Assembly (NCBI GenBank): GCA_904063045.1
Contig: CAJFCJ010000003.1
Span: forward strand, 124,001-188,000
Direction: 5' to 3'
Origin: Dimorphilus gyrociliatus
Taxonomy: Eukaryota > Annelida > Polychaeta > Dinophilidae
DNA length: 64,000 nucleotides
Shown here: positions 13,801-35,708 of the stretch, piece by piece
Numbering within the stretch: position 1 is the first letter of the stretch
Layout: the number at the start of each line of letters is the position of its first letter
The notes under the pieces: generated by a model
What the model was told of the DNA's origin: nothing
What the model saw: the letters and a program-made list of their open reading frames with translations, nothing else
Databases searched by the model: none
Program-made: the position numbers and the translations under genes

Positions 13801-16800
13801 AAATGGCATATGCATATTTTAATTTATATTTATAAGGGCTAGCCCTAAATGAAATAATTGTTAGGAATTAACGAATTACTCTTTGCTTTCAGGTTGAATT
13901 GGACAAACTAATTTCAGTCAATCTAAGCACAGCACATCCCCATTTTGAACCAGACGGTTCAATGATTAACTTTGGAGTACAATTTGGGAAGAGTTCCAAT
14001 TATCATGTAATAAAAATTCCTCCAATAGACAAAGGTAAGATAATAGAAGAGAGAGAGAGAGAGAGATTATATACAGTACATATATAGAAATATAGAAATA
14101 TAATCGCTTGTTTATTATTTGAAAGAGAGAGGGGTGGGGGAGTAAGAAATGAGAGAAATCTTCACTATTATTATATACACAGTAACACTTATACAAAAGT
14201 GGAAAATAGCAACAAAAGAAAAAAATGATATATAATTAATAAAATGACTTGTAATACCTATAATTTCTATTTCTATTTTAACACAGAATGTACGGACTCG
14301 ATTGATTATGCTGAAAGGATTGCTACTCTTCCTGTTCTAACATCACCAACATATTTTCATAGTTTTGGTATGACGGAAAATTATATAATATTCATTGAGC
14401 AACCGTATTACCTAAATATCCTATCAATACTATCGACAAGAGTGACAAATAAATCCTACCAGGATTGCTATGAATGGAGACAAGGCATAAAAGTGAGTAT
14501 TTGAAATATCGTATAGTATTTTACATAGTTTATAAGCACTTTACTCTGCTTATAAAAATGTAATTGTTATGAAAAGTTAATTGTTATGAATAACGACAAG
14601 AAATAATTGAAAAATATGAAAAACAACCTCTAATGTTAATATTATACAGTATTAATGCTATTATTAGTAATAGTGTTTTTATTTTTATCTTCTTTATCCA
14701 TCTACCTATTCATACTTCCTTTTCTGCCTCACTTCGTGACTTCCTCTCCATGACTCTCTCTCTCTCTCTCTCTCTCCCTGCATTCGCCAAACTAAATCAA
14801 TCAAATTATTACTTTCCTTACTTTACTTCCACTTCTAAAAATAATTGTTAAATATACTTTATGGTCTTTCAATGTAAAGAATTTAATTACGCAATAATTA
14901 TGGAGAGTAGACAGGAAGAGGATTATTCAAACTATACAATTTAAAGCATATAATTTGTCCTTGCTGACACTTTCTTATTAAATATTGATGTTTCTGATGG
15001 AATTTCTAAATGGATAAGCACCTGAAACTTCGATAACGTGATTGTAACTTTTTCTAATAATGTTATCTTGACAGTCATTGTCGCAAAATTATAAATAGTA
15101 GCAAACTTGACCTTTTGTTTGCAACAGGAATTAGAGAGGATATTGCAAGAAATAACAATTTCTAGCCGTAGGCCTGTTTGATTTATAACTAAGAATTGTC
15201 GCAAGGCTTTAGATAAATACTTATAATGGTTAAATAGGAGAAAAACTAATGAGAGAGACGAGAAGAGGAAAGGGTTAATTCTAATGAATGAATGAATGAA
15301 TGAATGAATGAATAATTGCAATAATTAAAAATAAACGATATTTAGCAACATACGTAAATCTGTATGATTTCTATTTCAGAATGTTTTCCACGTTATTAAC
15401 AAGGAAACTAAAGAAGTTTCTCAAGTGAAATACGTTTCCGATCCCTTCTTTTTCTTCCACTTAATTAATGCGTACGAAGATGAAAATCATATCGTTATCG
15501 ACGCCATTTGCTATCCTGATGACAAAATTGTTAATGCTTTCTTTCTAGCAAATTTAAGGCAAGGTCCTCACGTCGAAGGTAATTAAACAGATATTCTAAT
15601 TAAATCAATTAGTTTTATTTATATCCTTGCTATTTACTAAAGGTTATGAGAATTTTCCGGCGCCAGATGTAAGGAGATATGTACTTCCTTTAAACGTTCC
15701 GGAAGGTGTTCCAGAAGGCGCCAAAGAGAATTTAGTATCAATCGACAGTAGAGCATTCGCCAAGAAAAAGGATAATACAACAATCTTTCTGGCACCAGAA
15801 AGATTTGCTCACGCTTGTAAGTTAATAATCTAACAATTTATTGACGTATTGCAGTCGACTCTAACCGTATTTTACATGTTAAATTACTGTTGCATTTCTA
15901 TTGTAAAGAAACCCTCTTCATCTTCTTCTTCTCCCTCTTCTATTAATTACCAGATATAATCCTAGCCTTTGTTATATTTTATTCATTTCGTAAAATTCTG
16001 TACGGATCGATTGGTTATTATTATTATGATTATTATTCTTATTTGTCATGGTATTAAACTTATTAATATTATCGTACGTTACCTGTTTGCCAGCGTTCGA
16101 GATGCCCAGGATAAACTACGATTCGTACAACACAAAGAAATATCGTTACGCTTACGGAGCCAATATGAGAAAATCAGAGATGAATGAGGTAAGAAATTTG
16201 TTTTTATTTTTTCATACGCCGTTTACGAAATAGAGTACTTTAGCGGAAATTCCCACAATAGCTATTACCTTTCAAATGTTGGACGTTTTTTTTTCCTTTT
16301 ATTCACCTTCCTTCCTCTCTCTCTCTCTCCTTCCATTACCATCGTCGGCGTCGTCTTGCGTGAAAAACGCTTGTCTGTAGGTTTTAGTAAATAGTTTATC
16401 GACCTGATGAAGATATTTTCAAAGTCAGGTATTTGTCTTCTATGTCGTACGCCCCATTTTCCATACTAGACGAGACATAAACAGTATATTTTTAGTTTAT
16501 ACACCTATGGGAATATTTATTAGTTTAGAGATTCCCTCTCCATATACGGAGAAAAGGTTCGTCATCATTTAAGAGAAGAAAAAGTTGATATGTCTTAATA
16601 TCCTATCTTCTTCTCTTCCAGTTTTATATTTAGATCAAGTTATTAAATTATTCAAGTTGAGTAGAGATAAGTAAAGAAATAAGATTTCTATGTAATGAAT
16701 AATTATTGGCAGTTTAAGTGAAATAAAATCTTTTAGCAGTTGAACTTGTCTAGTGTAGTTTTTTACTTTTCTTTCCTCCTTCTCCTTTGCTTTGCTTGAT

Positions 16801-17234
16801 TTATCTTGCTAATAATTATTACTTTCTCTTCAAAACAGTTGGTTAAAATTGATTGGCTAACAAAGAAAGTTAACAGATGGTATGAAAATGAGGATTGGAT
16901 AGTCGGTGAACCAGTTTTTATTCCGAAACCTAATCCAACAGCCGAAGACGATGGTAAATATTACTGCAGAATATATAAATATATTCGTTTATTTCCAGTC
17001 GATAGATGGCGTCAATATAGTTGTTCTTACTCTTTTCTTGTTTTGCTAGGCGTGGTTTTATCACCAGTAATAAGCTCTTTGCCAGGAGAATCGGCGTTCC
17101 TACTCGTTCTGGATGCTACTTCCTTTACAGAACTTGCTAGAGCGGAAATTCCTTCCGACGTTCACGTTCCATTAAATTTTCATGGTAACTTTGTAAAAAA
17201 GTGTTATCCAGCTCCTCCATCGTCATCCGTCTAA
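10089..17234 (+). CDS. Carotenoid oxygenase (BCO1/BCO2/RPE65 family)
   Basis: Nine exons: 10089-10155, 12186-12589, 13893-14034, 14287-14492, 15380-15578, 15643-15816, 16094-16188, 16839-16953 and 17050-17234. All introns are GT-AG with matching phases, giving 528 residues, the usual family length. The family cleaves double bonds of carotenoids (BCO1 gives retinal) with a non-haem iron held by four histidines. All four are visible in order: H172 (STAHPHF), H229 (TYFHSFG), H300 (FFFFHLI) and H512 (LNFHGNF). Early motifs IPSWLTGTLFRNGPG and YNHLFDGAAVLHKF, and later INYDSYNTKKYRY, are typical of BCO enzymes. The start MYKYFWKPLEKDQRD follows an in-frame upstream region with no alternative. Intron 1 is 2.0 kb and intron 2 has a weak donor (GTTTTT). 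BCO1 versus BCO2 function cannot be decided by eye. A cytosolic enzyme is expected, as no signal peptide is seen. Confidence 0.95.
13712..13797 (+). repeat. Compound (GTGA)n (GGGA)n (GAAA)n (GA)n array
   Basis: Four successive repeat units with a purine-biased strand sit in oxygenase intron 2, ending about 95 bp before exon 3. Confidence 0.9.
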
Positions 17235-17265
17235 CTAGACTTTTAATATTTCCCTTCGTCGAGTA

Positions 17266-17346
17266 CTACTACTACTACTACTACTACTCTTCCTTCTTCT
17301 TCTTCTTCTTCTTCTTCTTCTTCTTCTTCGTCTTCGTCTTATTCGT
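17266..17346 (+). repeat. (CTA)n / (CTT)n trinucleotide array
   Basis: A run of CTA units passes into CTT/CGTCTT units directly after the oxygenase stop codon, so it probably lies in the 3' UTR. It is a pyrimidine tract on this strand. Confidence 0.85.
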
Positions 17347-17461
17347 CTTATTATTGTTACTATTATCCGTCTTTGATAATCGTACACTAGGGTTGATAGC
17401 GTACGTAAATCAATTAACATATTATACAAGATATCCTGTAAAAAATGGACATGCAGTAGGA

Positions 17462-17467
17462 AATAAA
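17462..17467 (+). terminator. Possible poly(A) signal of carotenoid oxygenase
   Basis: AATAAA occurs 228 bp after the stop codon, just past a (CTA)n(CTT)n array. Other AATAAA-like hexamers lie further downstream in this AT-rich stretch, so the assignment is weak. Confidence 0.3.
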
Positions 17468-20400
17468 AAAAAAGAAAGCGTCTCAAAACTTATAATATAC
17501 TGCATGTACATTTAAAAGAGAAAAAGAGAGCACTTGTACTGTACACGCTTTTGTCTACAGTATTATACTATCTGCATATATATATATATATATATATAGA
17601 CATATAAATGTCTTTTCACTGTATAAGGAAGGAAACTATGAGAGAAAATTGATTGTAGATAGATAGATAGATGAATCGATAGATAAAAGATAACTTTTTA
17701 AAAAAAGTAATAAAAGAAATTTATTCATTCTATTAAAAATATTAAAAAAACATCAATAAAAAAGAAAAAATCTATAAACAAAAAGAAAATCCAACTCAAC
17801 CCAACAAAAATAGAGACCAACCCCTACTGCAGTTAGATTTATTTTCAACGTTTCATTTTCTCTTAATATTGTACTGAAACTTAACAAAAGAGAGAGAGAG
17901 AGAGAGCAGAAAAGGAGAATATAAAAAACCTTATCAAAAAAAGAAACCTTTAAAAGTAACATAGTTTTAAAGGGAAGGCTTTCAGATAGCTTTAAACAAT
18001 TTACTTGTCTCTTTCTCCTCTTAATCAATCAATCAATCAGCCCCACCATATTATTTTTTTATTTTAACTTTGCATATATTATGCAAATGAATTTATGTCT
18101 TATGGGAAATCTAGTGGATCTATTATATAATATACTTGTAGGAGTATACGTATAAAACGTTCTCTATGTGTCGATTGTTGAGTACGTAATACAGAGAAAA
18201 GTGGCTGTAAAGGTTTAGCAAACGTAAGAAATAGTGTTGAAATAGAACAAATTCGACGAATGAACTGCAGTGTTAAGTGTGTACGAATCGTATCTCTGTT
18301 GTATCTAATTGTTTATATTATACACAGTGTTTATGTTCAATGCCAATATATAAAAATGTGTTGATTGGTGGCGACATCTTTATTCCTTATGAGGTAGCAA
18401 ATTACAATAAAGACTAAAGTTATTCCATTGTCTTGAAACGTGTTAAATAATATTGTAAAGAAAAATTAAAAGAGAGAGATAGAGAGAGAGAGAAGAGAAT
18501 ACACTGTGTAGGCTTAAAGTACTGGTAGGTTGAATTAGAATGAGAGAAAAAAAGGTTAATTACTAATACAAAAAAAGTAATTGTAGACTTTTATACACAA
18601 ATTTAAGTAGAAATTAACGAAAATAAAAGACTAAATTCAACAATAAAAAACCTATTATTTTCATTTTAGAAACTACGAAATAAAATTCCTTTTCCTTCTC
18701 CTCCTTCTCCTTCTCCTCAATCTATCTTCTTCCTTCTCTTCTCTCCCATTTCCCTTATCGACATAGAATCATCGCACAAAATGTTTAATTGGAATACGGA
18801 AAGGTTACAAGGTCTTTTTGTTTTGTAACTGATAGGATATTTTTTTATCTGTGTATGAATGTGCGTGTGTGTGTATGTATGTGTGTGCGCGTGTGCGTGT
18901 TTGCGTATATGTTGGTGGGTGGTGTGGGTGGTGGGTTGATCGGTCAGCCGACTGGCGAGTGGGTGAATAGATAAGAGCAGAGGAAAAGGGTGTAATGACG
19001 AGAATAGGAAGTATGAAGACGGATAAGTAAATAATAGGCGAGGGAGAGAGGAGAGAGAGACGGAATGTATTAATTACTCATCAAACAGTAGGACATGGCT
19101 AAAAACTTTCGTATGCTATTCGCGTAAATGATTTCTTGGGAATGGGTTTTCTTTTTGTTTTTTAAATATTAAAAAACCTTCTTTTTCCGGTTTGGCAGCT
19201 TAGTAATACAAGCAGCAGTCAGTCAGTTTTCATTACCAGTCAGAAAAGTCTGTTAACCAGGCGTCTTTCCTGCATGAATCATACGTTTTACGCGTGCATC
19301 CAAGAAAATTTTCAACCTATAACAATAGGCTTAATTGAAAAGGTGCAGAGAGACCCGTAGCAGTAAGAGAGAGAGAAAGAGAGAGAGGGTCGCTGGGTAA
19401 TGAATAAGAGAAAGTTGTACATTTAGAAACCTGTTTCACCAGTTGTATTTAATCAGGAGAATGATATGCTAATATTGCCCTTAAAGCTATAAGGTTAACA
19501 AGTGTAAAAGGAGAATAAGGATAGGTTTTTTTTTCGTTTTCACACCAAATGTTTCTTTTAGTTTCATAAGGAGATTTTAATAATAATGAAAGATTTACCA
19601 TAAACCAAAAGCTATACATCATTGATTTATCTTTGTCCTTTCTATTGGATTAAGTGATTTTCTTTTAAATATAACTCTGTTGTTATTATTTATTACTAGC
19701 ACCTTTATCTTATTTTTCAATAGAATTATTCATACAAATTTTCCATTAATAATTCAATTTATATCTTATCAGTGTTTGTCATGATATGATTGGATTTTTT
19801 TCCAAAAAAAAAGAGAAAAAATTCTCTGTTTTAGATAAATCATTTATCTATAAGGTTCATTGTACTTTGCTTTAAACGGTATATTGCCAATTTCCTATCT
19901 AATTCTCCTCTTTTTATATTTTTATCTTTTTTGTTGGCAATTGGAGAATAAAAAAGAAAGTTGAAGAGAGAAATTACAACGTTCTCTTACTTCGTTTAGA
20001 CAATTTTTTTTAACATATCTTTAAATTATTCAATTTAATTTTCGCGAGAAAAACGACCCTTTTAACATGCTTATTTGGATTTTCACTCTTCTTTACCCTC
20101 TCTTCTCTCTGCCTAGTGTAATTGCGTTTTTATTTATAGCACATTGGGTTACTACTTTTTGAATATACGCAACGTATTCAATAGGTGGTGGACTATGACT
20201 AGACGCAGGAGACGAGGGAAAGAAGGGCAAAGATAATGGAAAAGATACGAGAATAATAAAGATAGTTTTCTTTTTTATGTCGAACAAATGAAAAACAGAT
20301 TTAAAGAAGAGAGACAAAAAATGACCTAAAGAATATTATTCGTCGATTTCTTATATTGCATATTTCTTTGCCGTAAGGACAGATACTTTACTCTTCTTCT

Positions 20401-20572
20401 CTTCTCTTCTCTTCTCTTCACTCTTCTTTCTTATCCTTTCCTATTTTCAGTCTTTCTCTTTTATTCTTTTTTTTCCAAACGAAAGGCTTAAGGACAAACT
20501 ACTATTGATCCGTTGCCAAAATTTAACGTATCGATTTCCGGGACTTTCCGAAATCTTATTGGCTAACGCCCA

Positions 20573-20582
20573 GTCACGTGAC
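20573..20582. promoter_or_regulatory. E-box palindrome GTCACGTGAC with CCAAT box
   Basis: The 10-bp palindrome GTCACGTGAC (USF/MITF/TFEB-type E-box) ends 119 bp before the ATG of the WH1 gene. An inverted CCAAT box (ATTGGCTAA) lies just upstream at about 20559. The same palindrome occurs at nearly the same distance from the SPSB gene start. Confidence 0.55.
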
Positions 20583-20701
20583 TATAGCGAAAATTTTATG
20601 CGACGACAGTCGAATCTTGGGCCTCGTATGTTGTGCACGTTTTTTTTTATAAGTAGATAAGTACTTGTTCGGCAACGTTCTTTTGGTTTATAGAATGAAT
20701 A

Positions 20702-22108
20702 ATGGATATAGATAATCTGGAAAAATCTCCTGGAAGAAGAGCAGATGCAAGTTATAAGCCGTTTAAAAGTTCAAGGTCATTCTCCAGTGGTAAGGAACTA
20801 GACGACGCCGAAGTGACGTCGTTGGATAAACAACGTGTGGAAAGTCAATTTCGAAGTCAGAAGAGTAAAGTTTACGTTTGCAATTGCCTGGCCAAGCTAT
20901 ATGAAACTTCGAAGACTTCTTCAATCGAACTAGTGACGTATAAGAAATGAAGAGCTTTCCACCAGAAATACTTAATAGCAATACAAAAGAAATATGCCAT
21001 CATTATTTCGGCAAATATTTCCACTTGACCAGTTTCCCCTACTGAATTTAGATAAGCCAAGGAAAATACTCTATTAACCTTTTTATTCATTTTTTTCATT
21101 CATTCATTCATTCATTTTGTCTATTTATTTTTCATACTCTTTTTTCTGTTATTCTCTATTGTTCTCAATCTCTTAGCCTCTACCTCCTCTCATGCCTCTC
21201 ATCCTCCCTCTCCTCCTCCCTCTCTCTATCTCTTTTCTCTTTTCTCTTTTCATTCATCTTTCTCTCAATCATACAAATTAGATTTATGTCATCGTTAAAA
21301 CTACATTTTATATTATTTATTGATATAGAATAATAAGAGAGAGAGAAAAAAATGACTTTAGCATCCTACTAAAAAGCATCCTTCGAGATAATTAAAGGTG
21401 AAAAATGTTGTTTTTCTAAGCGGCTTTCCAACATATTCAGCTGTTTATCTTTTATTAAAGAGACAAAGATAGAAGGAAGATAGAAAAAGTATGATATAAA
21501 TATATATCTAATCCGTTTTGTTTTTAATTAAAGGAGGTGATGTTAATTACAAGTATATATACTAATATATATAAATTTAGATATATGTATATTGTATAAT
21601 TTAGTGTTTTATTAAAGAAGCTTGCCTTTACGAGAAAAGCTCTTAGAATGAAATCATTACATTTCTTAAACGTCACTAGAATAAACCGGGAAAATGGAAC
21701 TTTAAATGCAATGGAATTCCTACTTTACTACTTCAAACGATTTATGGTAAAAATCAATTGCAAATAATTATAGCCAATAAGAGAACGGGTTTTGAAATGT
21801 GGAGAGAGACTGTTTTGGAGAATTCTAGATACTTTACAGATTCAGAACTATTTCATTTGTTTAAAAAGAACGAAAAAATCCCAGGACTCTTTGGTATAAC
21901 GTTCGAAGAGAGAAAATCCGCCGTAGAATTTTTTACAATGTTTCAAGAGTTTCTTAGGGAATCCAGATCAACTTCATCAATTGATAGAAGATGTAGAGCA
22001 AAGAAAAAGGTCATGAAAGATTCAATATCTGTCCCTTGCTGCTTTAATCACGTCTTTTCAATGAATAGTTCTGAAGGGTTTGATTTATTAAGAGAAGTTA
22101 AGAAATAA
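20702..22108 (+). CDS. Small WH1 (EVH1) protein with CRIB-like motif, WASP-related
   Basis: Two exons, 20702-20932 and 21680-22108 (TAA), are joined in phase 0 (donor GTGACG, acceptor CACTAG). They give 219 residues. Residues 55-175 or so fit a WASP-type WH1/EVH1 domain: VYVCNCLAKLYET matches the opening strand, then GKWNFKCNGIPTLLLQ, then MWRETVLENSRYF, ELFHLF, and a helix SAVEFFTMFQEFL, in the WASP order W-x-E ... Y ... FH-x-F ... helix. A basic patch (RRCRAKKK, about 181-188) precedes ISVPCCFNHV...EGFDL (193-213). That resembles the CRIB motif of WASP but lacks its second HVG. The proline-rich and VCA regions needed for Arp2/3 activation are absent. WASP-family WH1 domains bind WIP and CRIB motifs bind Cdc42/Rac, so an adaptor or competitor in actin control is inferred. 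The domain calls rest on reading motifs by eye. Confidence 0.7.
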
Positions 22109-22307
22109 TGAAGAGAAATGAGAGAAATTTTATGAATTTTTATCATCAAAAATTCTTTTGTTTCTGTCTTTCTTGAATTTATATAAAAAAGAAAAAACAA
22201 CTTTTATGCAAAAACAAAAAAAAAGGAAAAAAAAAGCAGACTGATTGATTGAAAAAATGATGGAAAAAATGAAAGGAGAAACAAACCTCAAACTATAAAA
22301 TATCAGG

Positions 22308-22313
22308 AATAAA
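22308..22313 (+). terminator. Poly(A) signal of the WH1 gene
   Basis: AATAAA lies 200 bp after the stop codon in an AT-rich 3' UTR. Confidence 0.5.
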
Positions 22314-23197
22314 ATCTGAATATATATAAATATAAGCTTTTTTCATTTTTTTAAGTGAAAAAACTAATAAATTTGATAATATTTGTTTCACATTTTGGAA
22401 TTAAATGACAAAAGAGTAACGAAATTGAATAATAAAGAATTCTTAAGTAGACATACTTCTACAATAACAACAACTGTCACTAAACTACTAAATATTCATA
22501 ATGATAAAACCTCAAAGAATCGATCGATAATTCATTTATTCATAATTCTACTATTTAATTTAATATACTCTATCGGTTATAAGATTAAAAGGACCAACAG
22601 AAATTACTAATTACACATACATATATAATGTATATATAGTGTATATACTGGATACTGTATATATATAATAAACACTGTAAACCTAACCTTCAATCACTAT
22701 TGATTAGGAAAAAGGAAAAAAAACCCACACAAAAAAATAAGTATTGCGTAATAAGATTAAGTTTCTATTTTTCCATTTGCTCTAGTTATCTTCTTTCTTC
22801 TTTATAGTTTGATTCTTTTATTTATTGACAATTAACTTAGAAAATAGGACTATTCTTTAATTAAACTATCTAATAGATAGATCAAATTAATTAAATATTT
22901 TACAAACTAACCAAACTAACTAAACTATTAAATTAAGTATTAATTAACTCTCTTATGGAACTTTCCAACAAATACATTCATTGTCACAACGAATTATATA
23001 AGCTATATTACTAAGTTTTATTTCATTTTTCATATTTTCTTCTTTAATCTCTTCTCCTCCACCTCACACTATTCTTCTTCGGCTTCTTCTCCTTTCTCCT
23101 CCCCTTCTCGATAGTTCAGTACCTAGACAGTAGGAGAGAGACGAAAGGGGTAAAGAAAAAAATTAATCGATTAGATAAAAAAAAAAACCATAGAGTA
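22314..23197. other. Convergent intergenic region
   Basis: AT-rich DNA separates the 3' ends of the + strand WH1 gene and the - strand AHCYL gene. It contains TATA dinucleotide tracts near 22620-22675 and a CTTCTT-rich run near 23060-23100. No gene is seen. Confidence 0.5.
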
Positions 23198-23209
23198 TAA
23201 TTAGCATGA

Positions 23210-23215
23210 TTTATT
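23210..23215 (-). terminator. Possible poly(A) signal of the AHCYL gene
   Basis: TTTATT on the + strand reads AATAAA on the gene strand. It lies just inside a candidate last exon (acceptor GTACAG, exon start at 23252) that would restore the family's usual ...YYRY ending. Confidence 0.35.
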
Positions 23216-23841
23216 TATAAACAGAGAATTTAAAAGGGAACATCGGCAGTATCTGTACAGTTGGGCAATGTACAATATGAAGACAAACCAAGAAGAGGGG
23301 AAAAAAGCGTAGAGAAGCAACTTAGATCGTATGATAAAAATAGGGAAAATGCTAAGGCTTTACTATGACATTTGGGACTTGAGAATTGTCCATTATATAA
23401 TTATTCGGCATTTGATCTGTATGTTATTGGTGACTAGCGTTAAAAGGAAAGCTTCCATTTCCTTATGGTTTCCTTCCATCTCTTACTTCTTAATTATTGA
23501 TATTCGAAGAAACCAACTAATTTTTTGTTGCTTATATAATAAAAGTCATACCTTCAAAGTGAGAAAATGCGTTAATTTTTCACTTTCACCGCTTGCTTTC
23601 TTTCATTAAACAGTTAAAAATAGATTATAAAACGGATTATTTGTCTCTCTCGTCTAATCGAATTGATATATGCTAATATCGTATATGCTGTCTTTATAGA
23701 CATCGATGATGTTGGTAATGATGAGGGAGGATGGGAACAACGATTACAATGTTGCCAGTTTAAGGGAAAAAAACCCTAACGTCTAGATTATATCAATATT
23801 TGTTTGGTAATTATCGTAACGAGTTTTTCATTTAACGATTA

Positions 23842-33882
<10,041 letters not shown>

Positions 33883-34109
33883 GTTTAGTTGTTATTCTGC
33901 AGGGAGATTATTTTCCAGTGCAAACAGAATAATAAACATCAAAAATGAAACAAGAAAATTTTCGTCGCTCTTCTTGCTAATTAAAATTAATCGATTGTTT
34001 GTCCATTCATCTTATCCTATAGAGAATATACCGCATAATCTATATTATACAGTATATTTAATATTAATGCACATATACTATATATACTGTATATATATAT
34101 ATATATATA

Positions 34110-35706
34110 CAGTCCCGATAAAAAGTCTCGGCCAGGGTTGTTCTCAGAGTGGAAAAAGTGAATTATTTAACTAACAGGACTTGCTTAATTATCTTTTTTT
34201 GTTTAGAATGAAGGATAAGACATATATACAACCGAATTTATAAATAGAATTCATTAAAAAATTTTTCCTGCTTTACAGTATTTTTTATTTAAAAATTTTC
34301 AAAAACAAGGAGGAGAAAAAATTTCGGCCATGTTCCCTGTTCCTGCCCAAAAAATAGATAATTATCAGACAAAAACCCCATTAATATTTTTCTATGACAT
34401 TTCCTGAGTAGTGTTACACAATCAGAGAACAACAGAACAATAAAAAATTAAAAAATGGGCAAGATAAGTCTTGAAATGAGACAGAAAATTGTACAATTAA
34501 ATAAAAGAGGGCTAAGCCAGGTCAAAATATCGAAAGAGCTAAATATTCCTCGTACAAGTGTGAGATACAACCTAAAAAAGGCAAAAGAATGTTCTTCAAT
34601 GGAAGACAAACCAAGATCTGGTCGTCCAAGAAAGATATGCGAATCAGATAAGAGGAATCTTATTATAATTCAAAAAAAAAACCCATTTTTTTCTGCCAGA
34701 CAGGCATACAATGAGTGGAGTATGGCAGGTAAGGTAAGTTTATCTTCTGCTAAGAAGATCCTTTATAATTATGGGCTAAAGAGCTATGTGGCAAAGGTGA
34801 AACCATTGACTAACTCAGGTAACCGAAAGAAGAGAATTCTCTTTGCCAAAAAAATTCTTAAAAAAACTGAGGAGGAGATAGAAAGCTACATATTTTCGGA
34901 TGAATCAACTTTGGAGCTGTACCCAAAGCAAAAGACAAGAGTCAGATGCAAAACAGGAGATAAACATCTACCACAATATTGCAGAAAGAGCTTTAAAGCA
35001 AAGAACTGCAAGGTAATGATTTGGGGAGCTATAAAATGTGATGGTTCCAGAGCTCTTGCATTTTGTGACGAATCCATGGATTCACAGCAATACATAGAGA
35101 TTCTAAAAGATCATCTATTGCCTATATACACTAGACAAAACACATTTCAGCAGGATGGGGCAAGATGCCATACCTCGAAAATTTCTAAAACATTCCTCAG
35201 AAAAAATAAAATAAAATTTATAAAAGATTGGCCTGCCCAAAGTCCTGATATCAATATAATAGAAAACCTTTGGGCAGTGCTTAAAAAGAGGGTCTATGAA
35301 AAATTACCCAAAAATTTGAATGATTTGAAGATACTTATAAAAGATGAATTTTTTTCCATTTCTGGGGACTACATAAAAAATCTATACAGATCAATCAAAA
35401 AAAGGTGTCGACTAGTTATCCAAAAAAAAGGTTATGCAATAAACTATTAGTTTAAAATTGACATTTGATAAGTTTTTTGCAAGCATGGCCGAAATTTTTT
35501 CTCCTCCTTGTTTTTGAAAATTTTTAAATAAAAAATACTGTAAAGCAGGAAAAATTTTTTAATGAATTCTATTTATAAATTCGGTTGTATAAATGTCTTA
35601 TCCTTCATTCTAAACAAAAAAAGATAATTAAGCAAGTCCTGTTAGTTAAATAATTCACTTTTTCCACTCTGAGAACAACCCTGGCCGAGACTTTTTATCG
35701 GGACTG
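34110..35706 (+). mobile_element. Tc1/mariner transposon, apparently intact, 223-bp TIRs
   Basis: The terminal inverted repeats 34110-34332 and 35484-35706 are both 223 bp and differ at one base by my reading. They start CAGTCCCGATAAAAAG. A TA flanks each end (34108-34109 and 35707-35708) inside a (TA)n array, which is the typical target duplication. The 1,597-bp element carries one uninterrupted transposase gene. It lies about 230 bp upstream of the AHCYL start codon. Near-identical repeats and an open gene suggest a recent insertion. Confidence 0.97.
34455..35450 (+). CDS. Tc1/mariner transposase (DD35E spacing)
   Basis: The gene encodes 331 residues without introns or breaks. The N-terminal part has paired helix-turn-helix DNA-binding regions (SLEMRQKIVQLNKRGLSQVKI...IPRTSV, then a GRPRK-type hook at about 55-59). 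The DDE catalytic triad is visible: D in FSDEST, D in FQQDGARCH and E in IIENLW. I count 35 residues between the second Asp and the Glu, one more than Tc1's 34, caused by an extra residue before DWPAQSPD. It cuts and pastes the element at TA dinucleotides. A K-rich composition and an ATG 8 bp after an A-run are the only other features of note. Confidence 0.95.
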   Translation: MGKISLEMRQKIVQLNKRGLSQVKISKELNIPRTSVRYNLKKAKECSSMEDKPRSGRPRKICESDKRNLIIIQKKNPFFSARQAYNEWSMAGKVSLSSAKKILYNYGLKSYVAKVKPLTNSGNRKKRILFAKKILKKTEEEIESYIFSDESTLELYPKQKTRVRCKTGDKHLPQYCRKSFKAKNCKVMIWGAIKCDGSRALAFCDESMDSQQYIEILKDHLLPIYTRQNTFQQDGARCHTSKISKTFLRKNKIKFIKDWPAQSPDINIIENLWAVLKKRVYEKLPKNLNDLKILIKDEFFSISGDYIKNLYRSIKKRCRLVIQKKGYAINY

Positions 35707-35708
35707 TA

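Larger units (their letters stand above)
17235..20572. other. Intergenic, simple repeats
   Basis: The stretch holds the 3' UTR of the oxygenase, (TA)n at about 17577-17597, GATA runs, (GA)n at about 17889-17906 and 18470-18492, and a GT-rich block at about 18862-18910. No exon-like open frame with splice sites was recognised on either strand. Confidence 0.55.

Noticed and set aside
17201-17515. Open frames over the CTA/CTT array (poly-Tyr/Phe, poly-Arg)
   Set aside because: Artefacts of a trinucleotide repeat in the 3' UTR of the carotenoid oxygenase.
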